Numbered from the stretch's first letter, positions 25,510 to 35,417 are shown. The stretch is 64,000 nucleotides of DNA from Flavobacteriaceae bacterium (GCA_009827225.1 WUAI01000008.1:22871-86870), one strand, 5' to 3'. Notes: a model not told the origin generated them from the letters alone. Translations and numbers: made by a program.

Positions 25510-28062
25510 ATGTTTGAATTGAAGCAGTTCGTCGAAAAAAAGAAAATGTTGCCGCATTTTCCTGAATTTATTGCAACCTTTGTAGGAAGAGCAGTATCAT
25601 TCCCTCCCAAATCGAAAGCTCAGAAACGAACCCATAATTCCCCTGCCGAATTGTTTAAAGGTAAAACATATCTGCTTTTAGCTCTAGTTTTCATTCTCGC
25701 CAGTGGTGTTGCCATTGCGCAATCACATACGATTTCGGGTAAGGTTGTAGACGATAAAGGAGCCCCAATTTCTTTTGTTACAGCCCTCCTGTTTCTGAAT
25801 AACGACCCCGCTATAATACAAGGTACTTCGACCGATGACGATGGATCATTCAGTTTCGACGAAGTTCCCCCCAACACATATCGGGTTTCTATCAGCATGG
25901 TGGGATATAACACGTCCGTGAAAGTTTTTGAATTAAAAGACAACCTTGACCTGGGAGAGATCATACTGGAAACCACCGTGGAATTCCTGGGAGAAACGAC
26001 CATTAGCGCGGCAAAACCCACCATCGAGAAATCACCGGGGAAGTTGATATTTAATGTTGAGAATACCGCTCTGGCCTCAGGAAATGTAAGAAACTTACTC
26101 CTGAAAACCCCCGGGGTAGTTCTCGTAAATGATATCAAGATTAGAAACCGGGCCACTACGGTTTATATCAATAACCGAAGACTTTACCTGTCACCATCGC
26201 AAGCTCTTTCTTTCCTTTCAAACATGGACGCCTCCATAGTGAAGTCGGTGGAAGTGATCACAAATCCCGGAGCTCAATTCGATGCCGAAGGGGGTTCGGT
26301 GCTCAATATCGTTACTTCAAAAGCAGTTTCTGTTGGTTACAAAGCAAGCGTCAACGGAGGATATCAACTTGGAATTAAACCGAAATATTCATTGGGGACC
26401 ACCCAATTTTATAAGAATGAATGGCTCGACATTTTTGGAAACTATACGGCCAATTACAGGCTGGAATACAAAAATCAGGATGATCGAGTGCAGTTTTTTG
26501 ATCGAGGGGTGATTGACGATTTATGGATTACCGACTTCAACCGAGACACCGAACTCAATAACCATCAGGCTAATATTATCACCGAGTTTACGATTTCAGA
26601 CAAACAATCCATAAATCTGTCGGCAAATCTTTTTTTCCAGCCGAACCAAGAATACGACAATCATTCTCTAACGGAAATTTTCAACGCCCAGTCTCAACTG
26701 GATTCAACTTTCAGAATGAACAGCGATTTGTCTAACACACAACACAACCTCATATTTCGTGGGGAGTATAAGGTTCAGCTCAATGAGAAAAACGGACAGC
26801 TTACAACATCGGGAAGCTATATTTCGTATGACGAAGACCAGGAACAAGGCGTATTTACACGATATTTCCAGCCGAATGGAGAGTTGATTCGCACGAACTC
26901 CTTCAGCACTAATTCTTTTCAGCAAACCAATATCTGGATAGGGGAAATGGATCTGTCCCTTCCCTTTTCGAATGGAAGTTTTGATGCAGGGATTAAATAT
27001 TCCAATATCGATACGGATAGCGGACTTGATTATTTTGACACTAACGATCAGCCCAATCTTATTGAGGAGCTCTCGGATTCATTTTTATACACAGAAGGAA
27101 TTTATGCAGCCTATGTTAATTTCTCGAAAAACTGGAGCCGATGGAAAATGGAGATCGGCCTGAGAGGAGAATATACAGATGTGACCGGTAATTCGAATTC
27201 ACTCGGAGAAGTGAATACCCAGGAGTACATGGAATGGTTTCCCACATTTGCCGTGGAACACCAATTGGAAGACGGGAACAGTGTGGGCTTAAGTTTTGTG
27301 CGGAGGATTACGAGACCACGATACCAAAGCCTCAACCCCTTTCGATATTTTTTAAATGACTTTAATTTTAACGGTGGAAATCCAAACCTTGTACCAGGCA
27401 TAAACAACAGGGTTACCTTCAGCTATTCCATCAATAAGAAAATATTCTTCGAACTATATTACGAGAAGCAAAAGAACACCTTAAGCACACTATCTTTTCA
27501 GGACAATGCAAACAGGGTCCTTCGAAATATCGAGGCTAATTTAATTGAAGATTTGCAGTATAGCCTGGATATGGTATATTCAGAATCTATCGCCAAATGG
27601 TGGTATCTAAGCACCTACAATTCACTATTTTACCTGCAAAATGAGTTCTTTGCGGAGGAAAGTGTTCGGGACACCTATCAAAACAGCACCTGGGGGTTGT
27701 ACCATCAGTTGTATAATAGTTTTAAGTTAAGTGCAGATCGTACTTTTTCTGCAGATGTAACCTCGCTCTATTTTTCAAATTACATCTATGGCTCCTATGT
27801 AATGAAGGAACGATACTCGTTGTCGTTTGCCTTTCGTAAAACATTTTGGAATAATGCGGCTGAAATCACTGCTGGGGTAGATGACATTTTCAACACCTAT
27901 AATATTGACGTGGTTTCAAGATATTACAATCAGGACAATTCATATTTTCCAAAGCCGGAATCCAGATTGTTTCGATTCACCTTCCGGTATAACTTCGGAA
28001 ATACGGCTCTAAACGATCGAAGAAGGAGTCGAACCATCAGAGAAGCACAGCGACTGGATTAA
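25510..28062 (+). CDS. TonB-dependent-receptor-like outer-membrane barrel protein
   Basis: 850 residues from the first ATG. A hydrophobic signal-like segment ending GVAIAQ sits at about 50-71, so about 50 mostly basic residues precede it. The start is therefore uncertain; TTG at 25651 would shorten the leader, but it lacks a ribosome site. After the signal come a carboxypeptidase-regulatory-like domain (about 73-160), a plug-like domain with [20 protein letters not shown] and a beta-barrel of the outer-membrane-protein beta-barrel family (PF14905-like) ending [13 protein letters not shown]. No SusD partner is present. Ligand unknown; peptide, metal or siderophore are all possible. Confidence 0.8.
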   Translation: MFELKQFVEKKKMLPHFPEFIATFVGRAVSFPPKSKAQKRTHNSPAELFKGKTYLLLALVFILASGVAIAQSHTISGKVVDDKGAPISFVTALLFLNNDPAIIQGTSTDDDGSFSFDEVPPNTYRVSISMVGYNTSVKVFELKDNLDLGEIILETTVEFLGETTISAAKPTIEKSPGKLIFNVENTALASGNVRNLLLKTPGVVLVNDIKIRNRATTVYINNRRLYLSPSQALSFLSNMDASIVKSVEVITNPGAQFDAEGGSVLNIVTSKAVSVGYKASVNGGYQLGIKPKYSLGTTQFYKNEWLDIFGNYTANYRLEYKNQDDRVQFFDRGVIDDLWITDFNRDTELNNHQANIITEFTISDKQSINLSANLFFQPNQEYDNHSLTEIFNAQSQLDSTFRMNSDLSNTQHNLIFRGEYKVQLNEKNGQLTTSGSYISYDEDQEQGVFTRYFQPNGELIRTNSFSTNSFQQTNIWIGEMDLSLPFSNGSFDAGIKYSNIDTDSGLDYFDTNDQPNLIEELSDSFLYTEGIYAAYVNFSKNWSRWKMEIGLRGEYTDVTGNSNSLGEVNTQEYMEWFPTFAVEHQLEDGNSVGLSFVRRITRPRYQSLNPFRYFLNDFNFNGGNPNLVPGINNRVTFSYSINKKIFFELYYEKQKNTLSTLSFQDNANRVLRNIEANLIEDLQYSLDMVYSESIAKWWYLSTYNSLFYLQNEFFAEESVRDTYQNSTWGLYHQLYNSFKLSADRTFSADVTSLYFSNYIYGSYVMKERYSLSFAFRKTFWNNAAEITAGVDDIFNTYNIDVVSRYYNQDNSYFPKPESRLFRFTFRYNFGNTALNDRRRSRTIREAQRLD

Positions 28063-28115
28063 ATCCCCTTTCTGTTTGCAGCCACACCGAAAAATTATTT
28101 CCTAATTTTGCAGCT

Positions 28116-29108
28116 ATGGCGAAAATCGGAGACATTGACGTTGGAGAATTTCCTCTTTTGCTCGCACCCATGGAGGATGTGAGCGACCCACCTTTTCGCG
28201 CGCTTTGCAAGGAACAAGGCGCTGATGTGGTGTACACTGAATTCATTTCTTCTGAAGGACTGATTCGCGATGCTGCCAAAAGTGTCATGAAACTCGATAT
28301 ATATGAAAAGGAGCGTCCGGTAGGGATTCAGATATTTGGAGCAGTTCTCGATTCCATGCTACGAAGTGTAGAAATCGTGGAAGCGAGTGGCCCCGACATT
28401 ATCGATATAAATTTTGGGTGCCCGGTAAAGAAAGTAGTAAGCAAAGGAGCAGGAGCGGGAATACTTAAGGACATCGATCTTATGGTGAAGCTCACGGAGG
28501 CGATGGTAAAACACACCAAGCTACCGGTTACTGTTAAAACACGTTTGGGTTGGGATCATGACTCCATCAAGATTGTGGAGGTAGCGGAACGGCTACAAGA
28601 TGTGGGTTGCAAAGCCATTTCAATCCACGGAAGAACAAGGGCCCAAATGTATAAAGGGGATGCCGATTGGGTTCCGATCGCTGAGGTTAAAAACAATCCA
28701 AGAATGCACATTCCCGTCTTTGGGAATGGTGATGTGAATAGTCCGGAACGAGCTATGGAAATGCGGGACAAGTTTGGTTTGGACGGAGCAATGATTGGCC
28801 GTGCCAGCATTGGATATCCATGGTTTTTCAGAGAAGTCAAGCACTTTTTCAATACGGGACAACATCTCGATCCCCCCACTATGCAGGAACGTGTGGAGGC
28901 GGCCCGAAGACATCTGAAAATGTCCATAGATTGGAAAGGAGAAAAATTAGGAGTTTTCGAAACCAGAAGACACTACACAAACTACTTTAAGGGAATCCCG
29001 GATTTCAAAAAATATCGAATGAAAATGGTTACCAGCGACGATTCAGCCTCCGTGTTTGAAGCCTTCGATGAAGTTCTGGAAAAGTTTGGCGACCACCAGT
29101 TTGCCTAA
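28116..29108 (+). CDS. dusB: tRNA-dihydrouridine synthase (DusB type)
   Basis: 330 residues. A flavin-binding TIM barrel: LAPMEDVSDPPFRALC at the start, INFGCPVKKVVSKGAGAGI with catalytic Cys102, the RLGWDHD segment and SIHGRTRAQMYKGDADW, and FGNGDVNSPERA for FMN phosphate binding. A helical tRNA-binding tail closes the protein. The enzyme reduces uridines in the tRNA D-loop. The Bacteroidota form is usually called DusB; its exact target position is not shown by sequence. The 3' end overlaps the convergent permease gene by 4 bases. Confidence 0.92.
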   Translation: MAKIGDIDVGEFPLLLAPMEDVSDPPFRALCKEQGADVVYTEFISSEGLIRDAAKSVMKLDIYEKERPVGIQIFGAVLDSMLRSVEIVEASGPDIIDINFGCPVKKVVSKGAGAGILKDIDLMVKLTEAMVKHTKLPVTVKTRLGWDHDSIKIVEVAERLQDVGCKAISIHGRTRAQMYKGDADWVPIAEVKNNPRMHIPVFGNGDVNSPERAMEMRDKFGLDGAMIGRASIGYPWFFREVKHFFNTGQHLDPPTMQERVEAARRHLKMSIDWKGEKLGVFETRRHYTNYFKGIPDFKKYRMKMVTSDDSASVFEAFDEVLEKFGDHQFA

Positions 29109-30310
29109 GACAGTAGCTTCGGGGTAACTCTTAACGAGGCAATTTTCGAAGCAATCCCTCCCAACACACAAATGGTGGTAAAAACCAGCAACAGGTTTAA
29201 AAGATTAAATTTAACCGGGTAAGCCAGGTTCGGCGTGATAGGCACCCACCCATATTGTATTTGCAATAATACAACGATGGTTCCCAGGAATAAGCCGATA
29301 ACCACACCGATGAACGTCATCAATAATCCGTTATAGAAAAAGATCCGACGTATTTCCCGGATCGTAAGCCCCATAAAAAAGAGCGTTCGGATATTTCGGC
29401 GCTTTTCCAGAATAACCATGATCAAGGTACCGGCGATATTAAAGATTGCAATGGCTGCGATAAGACTTACGAACAGATAGGTGAAAAGATTTTCCGAATT
29501 CAGCATTTTATAAAGGGCATCATTTTGTTGGATTCTGTTCTTAACGTTCACAGGCGTCTGAATGATTTCTTGTAAAGACGCGGTAACCGCTTGTTCATCG
29601 GCTAATGGATTCAATTTGATCTCCAGGGAGGAAACTTCAGTAGAATCAAGACTTAAGAGAGATCGGGCCATTTCGATATCAGAAAAGACATACTTTAAAT
29701 TAAGTTCCTCATTGATCTCATAGATGCCCGAAGCTACAACCCTAATCTTGCTGAAAGCGGACGACGGATCCAGCACATTGATCTGTCCTTTTCCCGGTTT
29801 CGGAACGTACACCTCGATGAGGTTGCCATAATCCCTGGCAGGGAGTGACAGTTTGTTTGAGATGCCAAAACCAACCACCACTTCGTCCTCGTTTTTAGAA
29901 AACCAATCTCCTACAAACAGCAGGCTATCAATAGGGGTGATTTCGGTGTAATTTTCATCGACCCCTTTGATGAATCCGATATGATTTTTCCCCTTATATT
30001 GAAGGAAAACCCGCTCTTCTATGATTTCAGAAAAAGAAAATACGCCCTCTATGGCGACCAATCGATCTTTTTGTTCTTCGGAAAGTGTTATAACCTTCCC
30101 TTTTTGAGGCGTCACCTGCAGATCACTATCTATTACATTGGTAAATTCTAACGCAAAACTCTTCAGCCCGGCAAATCCCGACAGTACAATGAACAGCGCC
30201 ATCGACCCAATAATAACTGCAAGCACAGCAATACGTGAAATTATATTCACGGCATTCTTACTGCTTTTGGAAAGCAAATACCGTTTTGCAATGTAAAAAG
30301 GGTATCTCAC
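29105..30310 (-). CDS. FtsX-like ABC permease, LolC/LolE family
   Basis: 401 residues. One transmembrane helix at about 24-46 (ISRIAVLAVIIGSMALFIV), a large periplasmic domain (about 50-270, MacB-like), and three C-terminal helices (about 275-395) give the four-helix FtsX/MacB/LolE topology. In Bacteroidota this gene usually follows rbfA, and the protein is thought to release lipoproteins from the inner membrane together with a LolD-like ATPase encoded elsewhere. No ATPase gene is adjacent. It starts 8 bases after the rbfA stop on the same strand. Confidence 0.85.
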   Translation of the reverse strand: MRYPFYIAKRYLLSKSSKNAVNIISRIAVLAVIIGSMALFIVLSGFAGLKSFALEFTNVIDSDLQVTPQKGKVITLSEEQKDRLVAIEGVFSFSEIIEERVFLQYKGKNHIGFIKGVDENYTEITPIDSLLFVGDWFSKNEDEVVVGFGISNKLSLPARDYGNLIEVYVPKPGKGQINVLDPSSAFSKIRVVASGIYEINEELNLKYVFSDIEMARSLLSLDSTEVSSLEIKLNPLADEQAVTASLQEIIQTPVNVKNRIQQNDALYKMLNSENLFTYLFVSLIAAIAIFNIAGTLIMVILEKRRNIRTLFFMGLTIREIRRIFFYNGLLMTFIGVVIGLFLGTIVVLLQIQYGWVPITPNLAYPVKFNLLNLLLVFTTICVLGGIASKIASLRVTPKLLS

Positions 30311-30318
30311 AAAGTGAT

Positions 30319-30714
30319 CTATTTCTTTTTTCGCTTATCCAGTAGCCCAGGATCTTTAATAGGGTCTTCTTCACCTTTTACGGCGGTCTCAATGCGATTT
30401 ATATATTCAAGCGAATCATCGTTGTAAAAATCAAGAGCCGGCATTTTACGCAGCTGGTCTTTGGTAAGCAATGCGATTTGATGCTTGATCTGAGGCTTTA
30501 TTTGGTTTAATTCTGAAACGATACTGTCTGCCTGCTTGGACGGAAAGATGCTTACATACACTTTTGCGATCGACAGGTCCACAGTAACCTTTACTTTAGA
30601 AACGGAAATTATGATTCCCGATTGTCCGGAATCACGGAGCAATGCCTGCAGCACATTTGCCAAATCTTTTTGAAGGACGCCCGCAATTTTCTTTTGCCTG
30701 TTACTTTCTGTCAT
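30319..30714 (-). CDS. rbfA: Ribosome-binding factor A
   Basis: 131 residues from ATG at 30714. An ATG six codons further upstream is possible, but MTESNRQKKIAGVLQKDLAN is the usual Bacteroidota start. The KH-like fold is shown by SVSKVKVTVDLSIAKVYVSI and by QIALLTKDQLRKMPALDFYNDDSLEY, which contains the Ala-kink (Pro-Ala-Leu) of RbfA. It helps 16S rRNA 5'-end processing and 30S maturation in the cold. The basic tail (DKRKKK) is typical. It is co-transcribed with the LolE-like permease. Confidence 0.93.
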   Translation of the reverse strand: MTESNRQKKIAGVLQKDLANVLQALLRDSGQSGIIISVSKVKVTVDLSIAKVYVSIFPSKQADSIVSELNQIKPQIKHQIALLTKDQLRKMPALDFYNDDSLEYINRIETAVKGEEDPIKDPGLLDKRKKK

Positions 30715-30818
30715 AATGCAAAAATAGGACAATTAAAAGGATTGAATCCCATACACGACCTCCTAGTTTTTAGTACATTTGAATATCTTCAGAATCATAA
30801 TAAACATTACAGTAGAGT

Positions 30819-31232
30819 ATGAATAAAATTGAACATCTCGGAATTGCCGTTAAAGATATTTCAGAAGCAACGAAAGTGTACACCAAACTTTTGGGCTACG
30901 AGCATTATAAAACAGAAGTGGTGGAGAGTGAGGCCGTTACTACCCGATTTTTTAAATGCGGGGAGAACAAGCTGGAACTTTTGGAGGCCAAGAGCGAGGA
31001 TAGCGCGATTGCAAAATATATAGAGAAAAGGGGAGAAGGCATCCATCATGTGGCTTTTGCCGTGGATGATATTCGTGCTGAGGTGGAACGATTAAAGGGA
31101 GAAGGATTTAGAATTCTGAATGAAGAACCTAAGCGAGGAGCCGACAATAAATGGGTTGTTTTTGTTCATCCAAAATCGGCCAATGGTGTACTGGTAGAAC
31201 TGTGTCAGGACATCAATAATAATGACAAATAG
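30819..31232 (+). CDS. mce: Methylmalonyl-CoA epimerase
   Basis: 137 residues of the glyoxalase/VOC fold. The opening NKIEHLGIAVKDISEATKVY carries the first metal His, GEGIHHVAFAVDDI the second, and VFVHPKSANGVLVELCQ the closing Glu. It interconverts (R)- and (S)-methylmalonyl-CoA in propionate metabolism, acting before the B12-dependent mutase. The mutase genes are not in the window. It is transcribed away from rbfA and followed by a tRNA gene with its own promoter. Confidence 0.92.
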   Translation: MNKIEHLGIAVKDISEATKVYTKLLGYEHYKTEVVESEAVTTRFFKCGENKLELLEAKSEDSAIAKYIEKRGEGIHHVAFAVDDIRAEVERLKGEGFRILNEEPKRGADNKWVVFVHPKSANGVLVELCQDINNNDK

Positions 31233-31233
31233 T

Positions 31234-31264
31234 TTTGCAGTATTTCTAAAGTGTTTTACATTTG
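31234..31264 (+). promoter_or_regulatory. Consensus promoter of the CAU-anticodon tRNA
   Basis: TTTG (31234-31237), 19 bases, then TACATTTG (31257-31264): a perfect Bacteroidota consensus. The -7 element ends 11 bases before the tRNA. Confidence 0.8.
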
Positions 31265-31275
31265 CACACTGTTTT

Positions 31276-31349
31276 GGTCCCATAGCTCAGCTGGTTAGAG
31301 CACCTGACTCATAATCAGGGGGTCCTTGGTTCGAGCCCAAGTGGGACCA
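31276..31349 (+). tRNA. tRNA with anticodon CAU (elongator Met or Ile2)
   Basis: 74 bases fold as a cloverleaf. The acceptor GGTCCCA pairs with TGGGACC, the D loop is AGCTCAGCTGGTTAGAGC, the anticodon arm CTGACTCATAATCAG has anticodon CAT, and the T loop is TTCGAGC; A is the discriminator. A paired G1-C72 excludes the initiator tRNA. The loop CTCATAA fits both elongator Met and lysidine-modified tRNA-Ile2, so the charged amino acid cannot be settled by eye. CCA is not encoded. Confidence 0.92.
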
Positions 31350-31462
31350 CTAAAATAGGTTGGGAACAGGTAAAAATTCAAGTTATTATACAGTTAATAA
31401 ATTTCTGATAACTTGAAATTTTCTTGGCTGTTTAAAAAAAATTATTACTTTAGCCGTTGTAT

Positions 31463-31690
31463 ATGCGACCCCAAATCGTAACTATATTAACCCTTGCGCT
31501 GTTTTTTATCAATAGCGCTTCTTTGCTTGGTCAGTCCACATTATCTGATTCAAGCCCACCTCCTCCACCCCAAAGAACACCTCCTGAATTATTCATAGAT
31601 CAGTCCATTATCGTGCTTCTTTTAGCCGGTATTTTATTGGGTGGATATGTGTTATTAAAGCGTAATAAGGCTAGAAATATCCTTGACTAA
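31463..31690 (+). CDS. Small secreted or membrane-anchored proline-rich protein, hypothetical
   Basis: 75 residues from ATG at 31463; a TTG two codons earlier is in frame. A signal peptide (about 1-22, ending LLGQ) is followed by a short Ser/Pro stretch (SSPPPPPQRTPPE), one transmembrane helix (IIVLLLAGILLGGYVLL) and a basic tail. The layout is that of a single-pass periplasm-facing mini-protein. A near -7 element (TACTTTAG, 31446-31453) lies only 9 bases before the ATG. The 3' end overlaps the convergent ribE gene by 20 bases. Function unknown. Confidence 0.65.
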   Translation: MRPQIVTILTLALFFINSASLLGQSTLSDSSPPPPPQRTPPELFIDQSIIVLLLAGILLGGYVLLKRNKARNILD

Positions 31691-32261
31691 GGCGCTTTAG
31701 GTATTTTCCAACAACATCAAATTCCAGATTCACTACATCTCCTTTTCTCAGTTGATTGAAATTGGTATGTTCATAGGTGAAAGGAATAATTGCCACACTG
31801 AATTCATTGGGCTTTGAATCCACCACTGTGAGGCTTACTCCGTTAACTGTAATAGATCCTTTTTCGATGGTAACATTGCCCGCATGACTGTCATATTCGA
31901 AGGTATAGACCCAACTTCCGTCATTTTCAACCACTTTAATGCACCTTCCCGTTTGATCTACATGTCCCTGAACGATATGACCATCCAAACGATCCCCTAA
32001 TTTCATGGCTCGTTCTAAATTGACCTGGCTGCCCAACTCGAGACCTCCCAGATTTGATTTATCCAGAGTTTCTGAAATAGCGGTAACGACATAAAATTCC
32101 GAATCGACTTCTACCACAGTCAGACACACACCATTATGAGAAACGCTTTGATCCACTTTTAGCTCCGGAGCCAATTGGCTTCGTACCGTAATATGTAAAT
32201 TATCACCTTCTTCTTTAAGTTGAGATATTTCCCCAATGTCCTCTATAATTCCTGTAAACAT
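31671..32261 (-). CDS. ribE: Riboflavin synthase alpha chain
   Basis: 196 residues in two homologous lumazine-binding repeats (about 1-90 and 95-190), each with a Gly-Ile/Gly-His-Val start and a GVCLTVV or GVSLTVV motif. The opening MFTGIIEDIGEI is invariant in the family. It dismutates two 6,7-dimethyl-8-ribityllumazines to riboflavin and the pyrimidinedione. No FMN riboswitch is visible, since only 58 bases separate it from the divergent pdxA. The 3' end overlaps the small proline-rich gene by 20 bases. Confidence 0.95.
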   Translation of the reverse strand: MFTGIIEDIGEISQLKEEGDNLHITVRSQLAPELKVDQSVSHNGVCLTVVEVDSEFYVVTAISETLDKSNLGGLELGSQVNLERAMKLGDRLDGHIVQGHVDQTGRCIKVVENDGSWVYTFEYDSHAGNVTIEKGSITVNGVSLTVVDSKPNEFSVAIIPFTYEHTNFNQLRKGDVVNLEFDVVGKYLKRLSQGYF

Positions 32262-32319
32262 GAATACAATTAATTACATTTGTAGTGCAAAAATAACCAT
32301 TAAAAACAAGGCGTAAGCA

Positions 32320-33393
32320 ATGACAAAGAATAAAAGGATCGTTGTGGGAATATCCATTGGAGACCTTAACGGTATTGGGAGTGAAGTGGTGCTAAAGACC
32401 TTTCGTGATAGTAGAATGCTCGATTTCTGTACACCGGTAATTTTTGCTTCGGTGAAGTTATTATCATATTTCAACAAGACATATGGGCTGGATTTGAAAT
32501 TCCACGGGATCGACAAGGCAGATGATGTGGTTCACAAAAAGATAAATGTTGTAAACGTTTGGAAAGAACCCGTGAATATTGAATTCGGTAAAGAGGATCC
32601 TGATATAGGAGCCTATGCAGTGAAATCGCTAGAAGCAGCAGTGAAGTCTCTCAAGGATCATAAGATCGATGTTCTAGTAACAGCCCCCATTAATAAAAGC
32701 AATGTCCAGTCTGAGACTTTCAATTTCCCAGGACATACCGATTATTTGGCCAAAGAACTTGATGGCGAAAGCCTGATGCTGATGATTTCCAGCGAACTCA
32801 AAGTCGGTTTGCTCACAGATCACGTGGCAGTAAAGGACGTGCCCGGCACTATCACGCGTGAGCTTATTGAAAAAAAGATCAATACCGTCCATAAGTCTTT
32901 GAGGGAAGATTTCGGGATTATAAAACCAAAGATTGCTGTTTTGGGCATCAATCCTCATACTGGAGATAACGGAGTGATAGGCGATGAGGACGACAAAGTG
33001 TTGCGCCCTGCCCTGGACAATATCAGAAACAATGGTAAAATCGTGATGGGGCCTTACGCCGCTGATAGCTTTTTTGGTTCCGGAAATTACAAGCAATTTG
33101 ATGCGGTGGTCGCATCTTATCATGATCAGGGCCTCATTCCTTTCAAAACATTAGCTTTTGGGAATGGAGTGAATTACACTGCCGGTCTTAGCAAGGTACG
33201 AACTTCACCAGACCATGGTACCGCCTATGATGTGGCGGGAAAGAATGTTGCAAATCCAGAATCATTCAAAGAAGCGGTTTTTCAAGCCATTCAGATTTAT
33301 AAAAGGAGAAACGAATACAAGGAATATTCGCAAAATCCTCTTCAAACAAATCGTAAGAAACCCGCACCAAAAAAGAATCTTCAAAACAAATAG
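32320..33393 (+). CDS. pdxA: 4-Hydroxythreonine-4-phosphate dehydrogenase
   Basis: 357 residues, a little longer than E. coli PdxA (329) owing to a Lys/Asn-rich C-terminal tail. Metal ligands are carried by FPGHTDYLA and ASYHDQGLIPFK, and the start has ISIGDLNGIGSEV. It oxidises 4-phosphohydroxy-L-threonine in the DXP-dependent route to pyridoxal phosphate. It starts 58 bases from the divergent ribE and is followed by the yceD-rpmF group, which has its own promoter. Confidence 0.95.
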   Translation: MTKNKRIVVGISIGDLNGIGSEVVLKTFRDSRMLDFCTPVIFASVKLLSYFNKTYGLDLKFHGIDKADDVVHKKINVVNVWKEPVNIEFGKEDPDIGAYAVKSLEAAVKSLKDHKIDVLVTAPINKSNVQSETFNFPGHTDYLAKELDGESLMLMISSELKVGLLTDHVAVKDVPGTITRELIEKKINTVHKSLREDFGIIKPKIAVLGINPHTGDNGVIGDEDDKVLRPALDNIRNNGKIVMGPYAADSFFGSGNYKQFDAVVASYHDQGLIPFKTLAFGNGVNYTAGLSKVRTSPDHGTAYDVAGKNVANPESFKEAVFQAIQIYKRRNEYKEYSQNPLQTNRKKPAPKKNLQNK

Positions 33394-33411
33394 ACGATTC
33401 AATTTATTTAT

Positions 33412-33419
33412 TATCTTTG
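33412..33419 (+). promoter_or_regulatory. -7 promoter element upstream of yceD-rpmF
   Basis: TATCTTTG, an exact TAnnTTTG match, 44 bases before the DUF177 ATG. It lies just past the pdxA stop, giving the ribosomal-protein genes their own promoter. Confidence 0.6.
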
Positions 33420-33463
33420 CACCCGCCTTAAAGCTAAGGCGTGCGTTAAAATCTGGTGTGATT

Positions 33464-34006
33464 ATGAAGGAACTGAAAGAATTTACCATTCCTTTTATAG
33501 GATTGAAACTTGGAGAACACACCTTCGATTTTAAAATAGAGAAAGCGTTCTTTGAGCATTTTGAGTATGATGAATTTAATGGGGCTTCCATTCAGTTGAA
33601 AGTGCTATTGGATAAAAAATCTACCTTATTGGAATTCTCTCTTGATTTTCAAGGGCCTGTGAATGTGAATTGTGATATCACGAATGAACCATTCGATCAT
33701 GACATCAACGGAAAGTATCATTTCGTTGTGAAATTTGGAGACGAATACAATGATGAGAACGAAGAGCTCATTATTGTCCCGCATGGTAGTCATGAGGTGA
33801 ACATTCAACAGCAGGTTTACGAATCAATTGTATTGTCTGTTCCCCAGAAAAGGATTCATCCCGGCGTGGCCGATGGAACCTTAAAAAGTGAAATACTCGA
33901 AAAGCTGGAAGAGCTTAAGCCCAAATTGAGGGATGAATCGGAAGAAGATACTACCGATCCTCGATGGGACGAATTGAAGAAACTATTAACGGATAAAAAT
34001 ATTTAG
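33464..34006 (+). CDS. yceD: DUF177/YceD-family protein
   Basis: 180 residues from ATG at 33464. The frame is open from 33215, but the upstream part overlaps pdxA and its promoter, while [19 protein letters not shown] is the conserved start. A beta-rich core with [14 protein letters not shown] text (here [14 protein letters not shown]) is the DUF177 mark, although the usual cysteine pair is reduced to one. YceD is linked with 23S rRNA handling in plants and bacteria, and its gene normally sits directly ahead of rpmF, as here (2-base gap). Confidence 0.9.
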   Translation: MKELKEFTIPFIGLKLGEHTFDFKIEKAFFEHFEYDEFNGASIQLKVLLDKKSTLLEFSLDFQGPVNVNCDITNEPFDHDINGKYHFVVKFGDEYNDENEELIIVPHGSHEVNIQQQVYESIVLSVPQKRIHPGVADGTLKSEILEKLEELKPKLRDESEEDTTDPRWDELKKLLTDKNI

Positions 34007-34008
34007 TA

Positions 34009-34206
34009 ATGGCACATCCTAAAAGAAAAATCTCAAGAACCAGAAGAGATAAGAGAAGAACGCATTATAAAGCTTCTACGCCACAAATTGCTACAGATCC
34101 TACAACTGGGGAGGCTCATTTATATCATAGAGCTCACTGGCATGAAGGTAAATTATATTACCGTGGTCAAGTGGTGATCGATGCTACTGAAGAGGTAGAA
34201 GCATAA
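34009..34206 (+). CDS. rpmF: 50S ribosomal protein L32
   Basis: 65 residues. [21 protein letters not shown] is the invariant L32 start. The Bacteroidota form lacks the zinc-binding cysteines found in many L32 proteins ([12 protein letters not shown] where a Cys-x-x-Cys would be). It follows yceD by 2 bases and leads to fabH, the usual bacterial yceD-rpmF-(plsX)-fabH order, here without plsX. A hairpin terminator after it partly separates it from fabH. Confidence 0.97.
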   Translation: MAHPKRKISRTRRDKRRTHYKASTPQIATDPTTGEAHLYHRAHWHEGKLYYRGQVVIDATEEVEA

Positions 34207-34229
34207 ATTTTACCTCATAGAAAATATCA

Positions 34230-34269
34230 AACTCTCACTCCTATTATGCAGGGTAGTTGGGAGTTTTTT
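34230..34269 (+). terminator. Rho-independent terminator after rpmF
   Basis: AACTCTCA pairs with TTGGGAGTT (one G-T pair), with a loop of about 20 bases and a T-run after it. The loop is long, so it may be leaky and let some transcripts run into fabH. Confidence 0.55.
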
Positions 34270-34389
34270 CTATTTAACGGGGAAAAGTCAAAAACCAGCC
34301 GAAAAAGAGCCGATTTTGATAATTTATTAGTATTTTTCACTCCTTTTTAGAGGTTTTTGACCATAATTAGTGAATTTTAATTCAATTAT

Positions 34390-35388
34390 ATGAGTAAAAT
34401 CACAGCAGCTATTACCGCTGTAGGAGGATATGTTCCAGATTACGTGCTGAGCAATCAAATTCTGGAAACCATGGTAGATACCAACGACGAATGGATAACT
34501 ACTCGCACAGGTATCAAAGAACGTCGAATTTTGAAGGATACCGGCAAAGGGACTTCCTACCTGGCTATTCAGGCTGCGAAAGACCTCTTGTCCAAAAGCA
34601 ATACCAATCCGGAAGATATAGATATGGTCATTATGGCCACTGCAACACCGGATATGCCCGTAGCAGCAACTGGCGTTTACGTAGCCTCAGAGATAGGTGC
34701 AGTAAACGCTTTTTCGTATGACCTCGTCGCTGCTTGCTCCAGTTTCTTATATGGCATGTCAACAGCAGCACGATATATCGAGTCCGGAAAATATAAGAAA
34801 GTATTACTGATAGGAGCAGATAAAATGTCTTCCATCATTGACTATGAAGATCGAACCACCTGTATCATTTTTGGAGATGGAGGAGGAGCGGTACTTTTTG
34901 AACCCAATGAAGAAGGATTTGGGGTTCAGGATGAGATTCTACGCAGTGATGGCATTGGGAGACAAAGTCTCAAGATTGATGCAGGAGGCTCTATTTTACC
35001 CGCAACTCAAGAGACAGTTGCCAATAAGCAACATTTTGTTTTTCAGGACGGAAAAACCGTATTTAAATTTGCTGTTTCCAATATGGCGGACGTAAGTGAA
35101 AAGATATTGAATAGAAACAACCTCACTGGCGAGGACGTTCAATGGCTGGTTCCGCACCAGGCGAATAAACGAATTATAGATGCAACTGCGAAAAGGATGG
35201 GATTACCCGAAGAAAAGGTAATGATGAACATCCACAAATATGGAAATACAACCTCTGCCACTTTACCACTCTGCTTAAACGACTATGAGAATCAACTTCG
35301 AAAAGGAGACAATTTAGTCTTTGCCTCTTTTGGAGGAGGATTCACCTGGGGCGCCATTTATCTCAAATGGGCCTACAATTCAAATTAA
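34390..35388 (+). CDS. fabH: 3-Oxoacyl-[ACP] synthase III
   Basis: 332 residues. The Cys-His-Asn active site is Cys116 (AACSSF), His256 (VPHQANKRI) and Asn286 (KYGNTTSA). It starts fatty-acid synthesis by joining an acyl-CoA (a branched one in Bacteroidota, given their iso-fatty acids) with malonyl-ACP. It lies upstream of accB and accC, so chain initiation and malonyl-CoA supply are transcribed together. Confidence 0.96.
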   Translation: MSKITAAITAVGGYVPDYVLSNQILETMVDTNDEWITTRTGIKERRILKDTGKGTSYLAIQAAKDLLSKSNTNPEDIDMVIMATATPDMPVAATGVYVASEIGAVNAFSYDLVAACSSFLYGMSTAARYIESGKYKKVLLIGADKMSSIIDYEDRTTCIIFGDGGGAVLFEPNEEGFGVQDEILRSDGIGRQSLKIDAGGSILPATQETVANKQHFVFQDGKTVFKFAVSNMADVSEKILNRNNLTGEDVQWLVPHQANKRIIDATAKRMGLPEEKVMMNIHKYGNTTSATLPLCLNDYENQLRKGDNLVFASFGGGFTWGAIYLKWAYNSN

Positions 35389-35417
35389 AAAATCGACCAA
35401 AACGAATATTCAACACT

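Noticed and set aside
33215..33463. 83-codon upstream extension of the DUF177 gene
   Set aside because: Lies inside pdxA in another frame and across a promoter; the family start is at 33464.
34207..34389. Possible small gene or riboswitch between rpmF and fabH
   Set aside because: Only a hairpin terminator and AT-rich leader are visible; no conserved riboswitch text and no coding pattern.
35367..35417. 17-codon extension of accB
   Set aside because: Overlaps the end of fabH and has no similarity to AccB.
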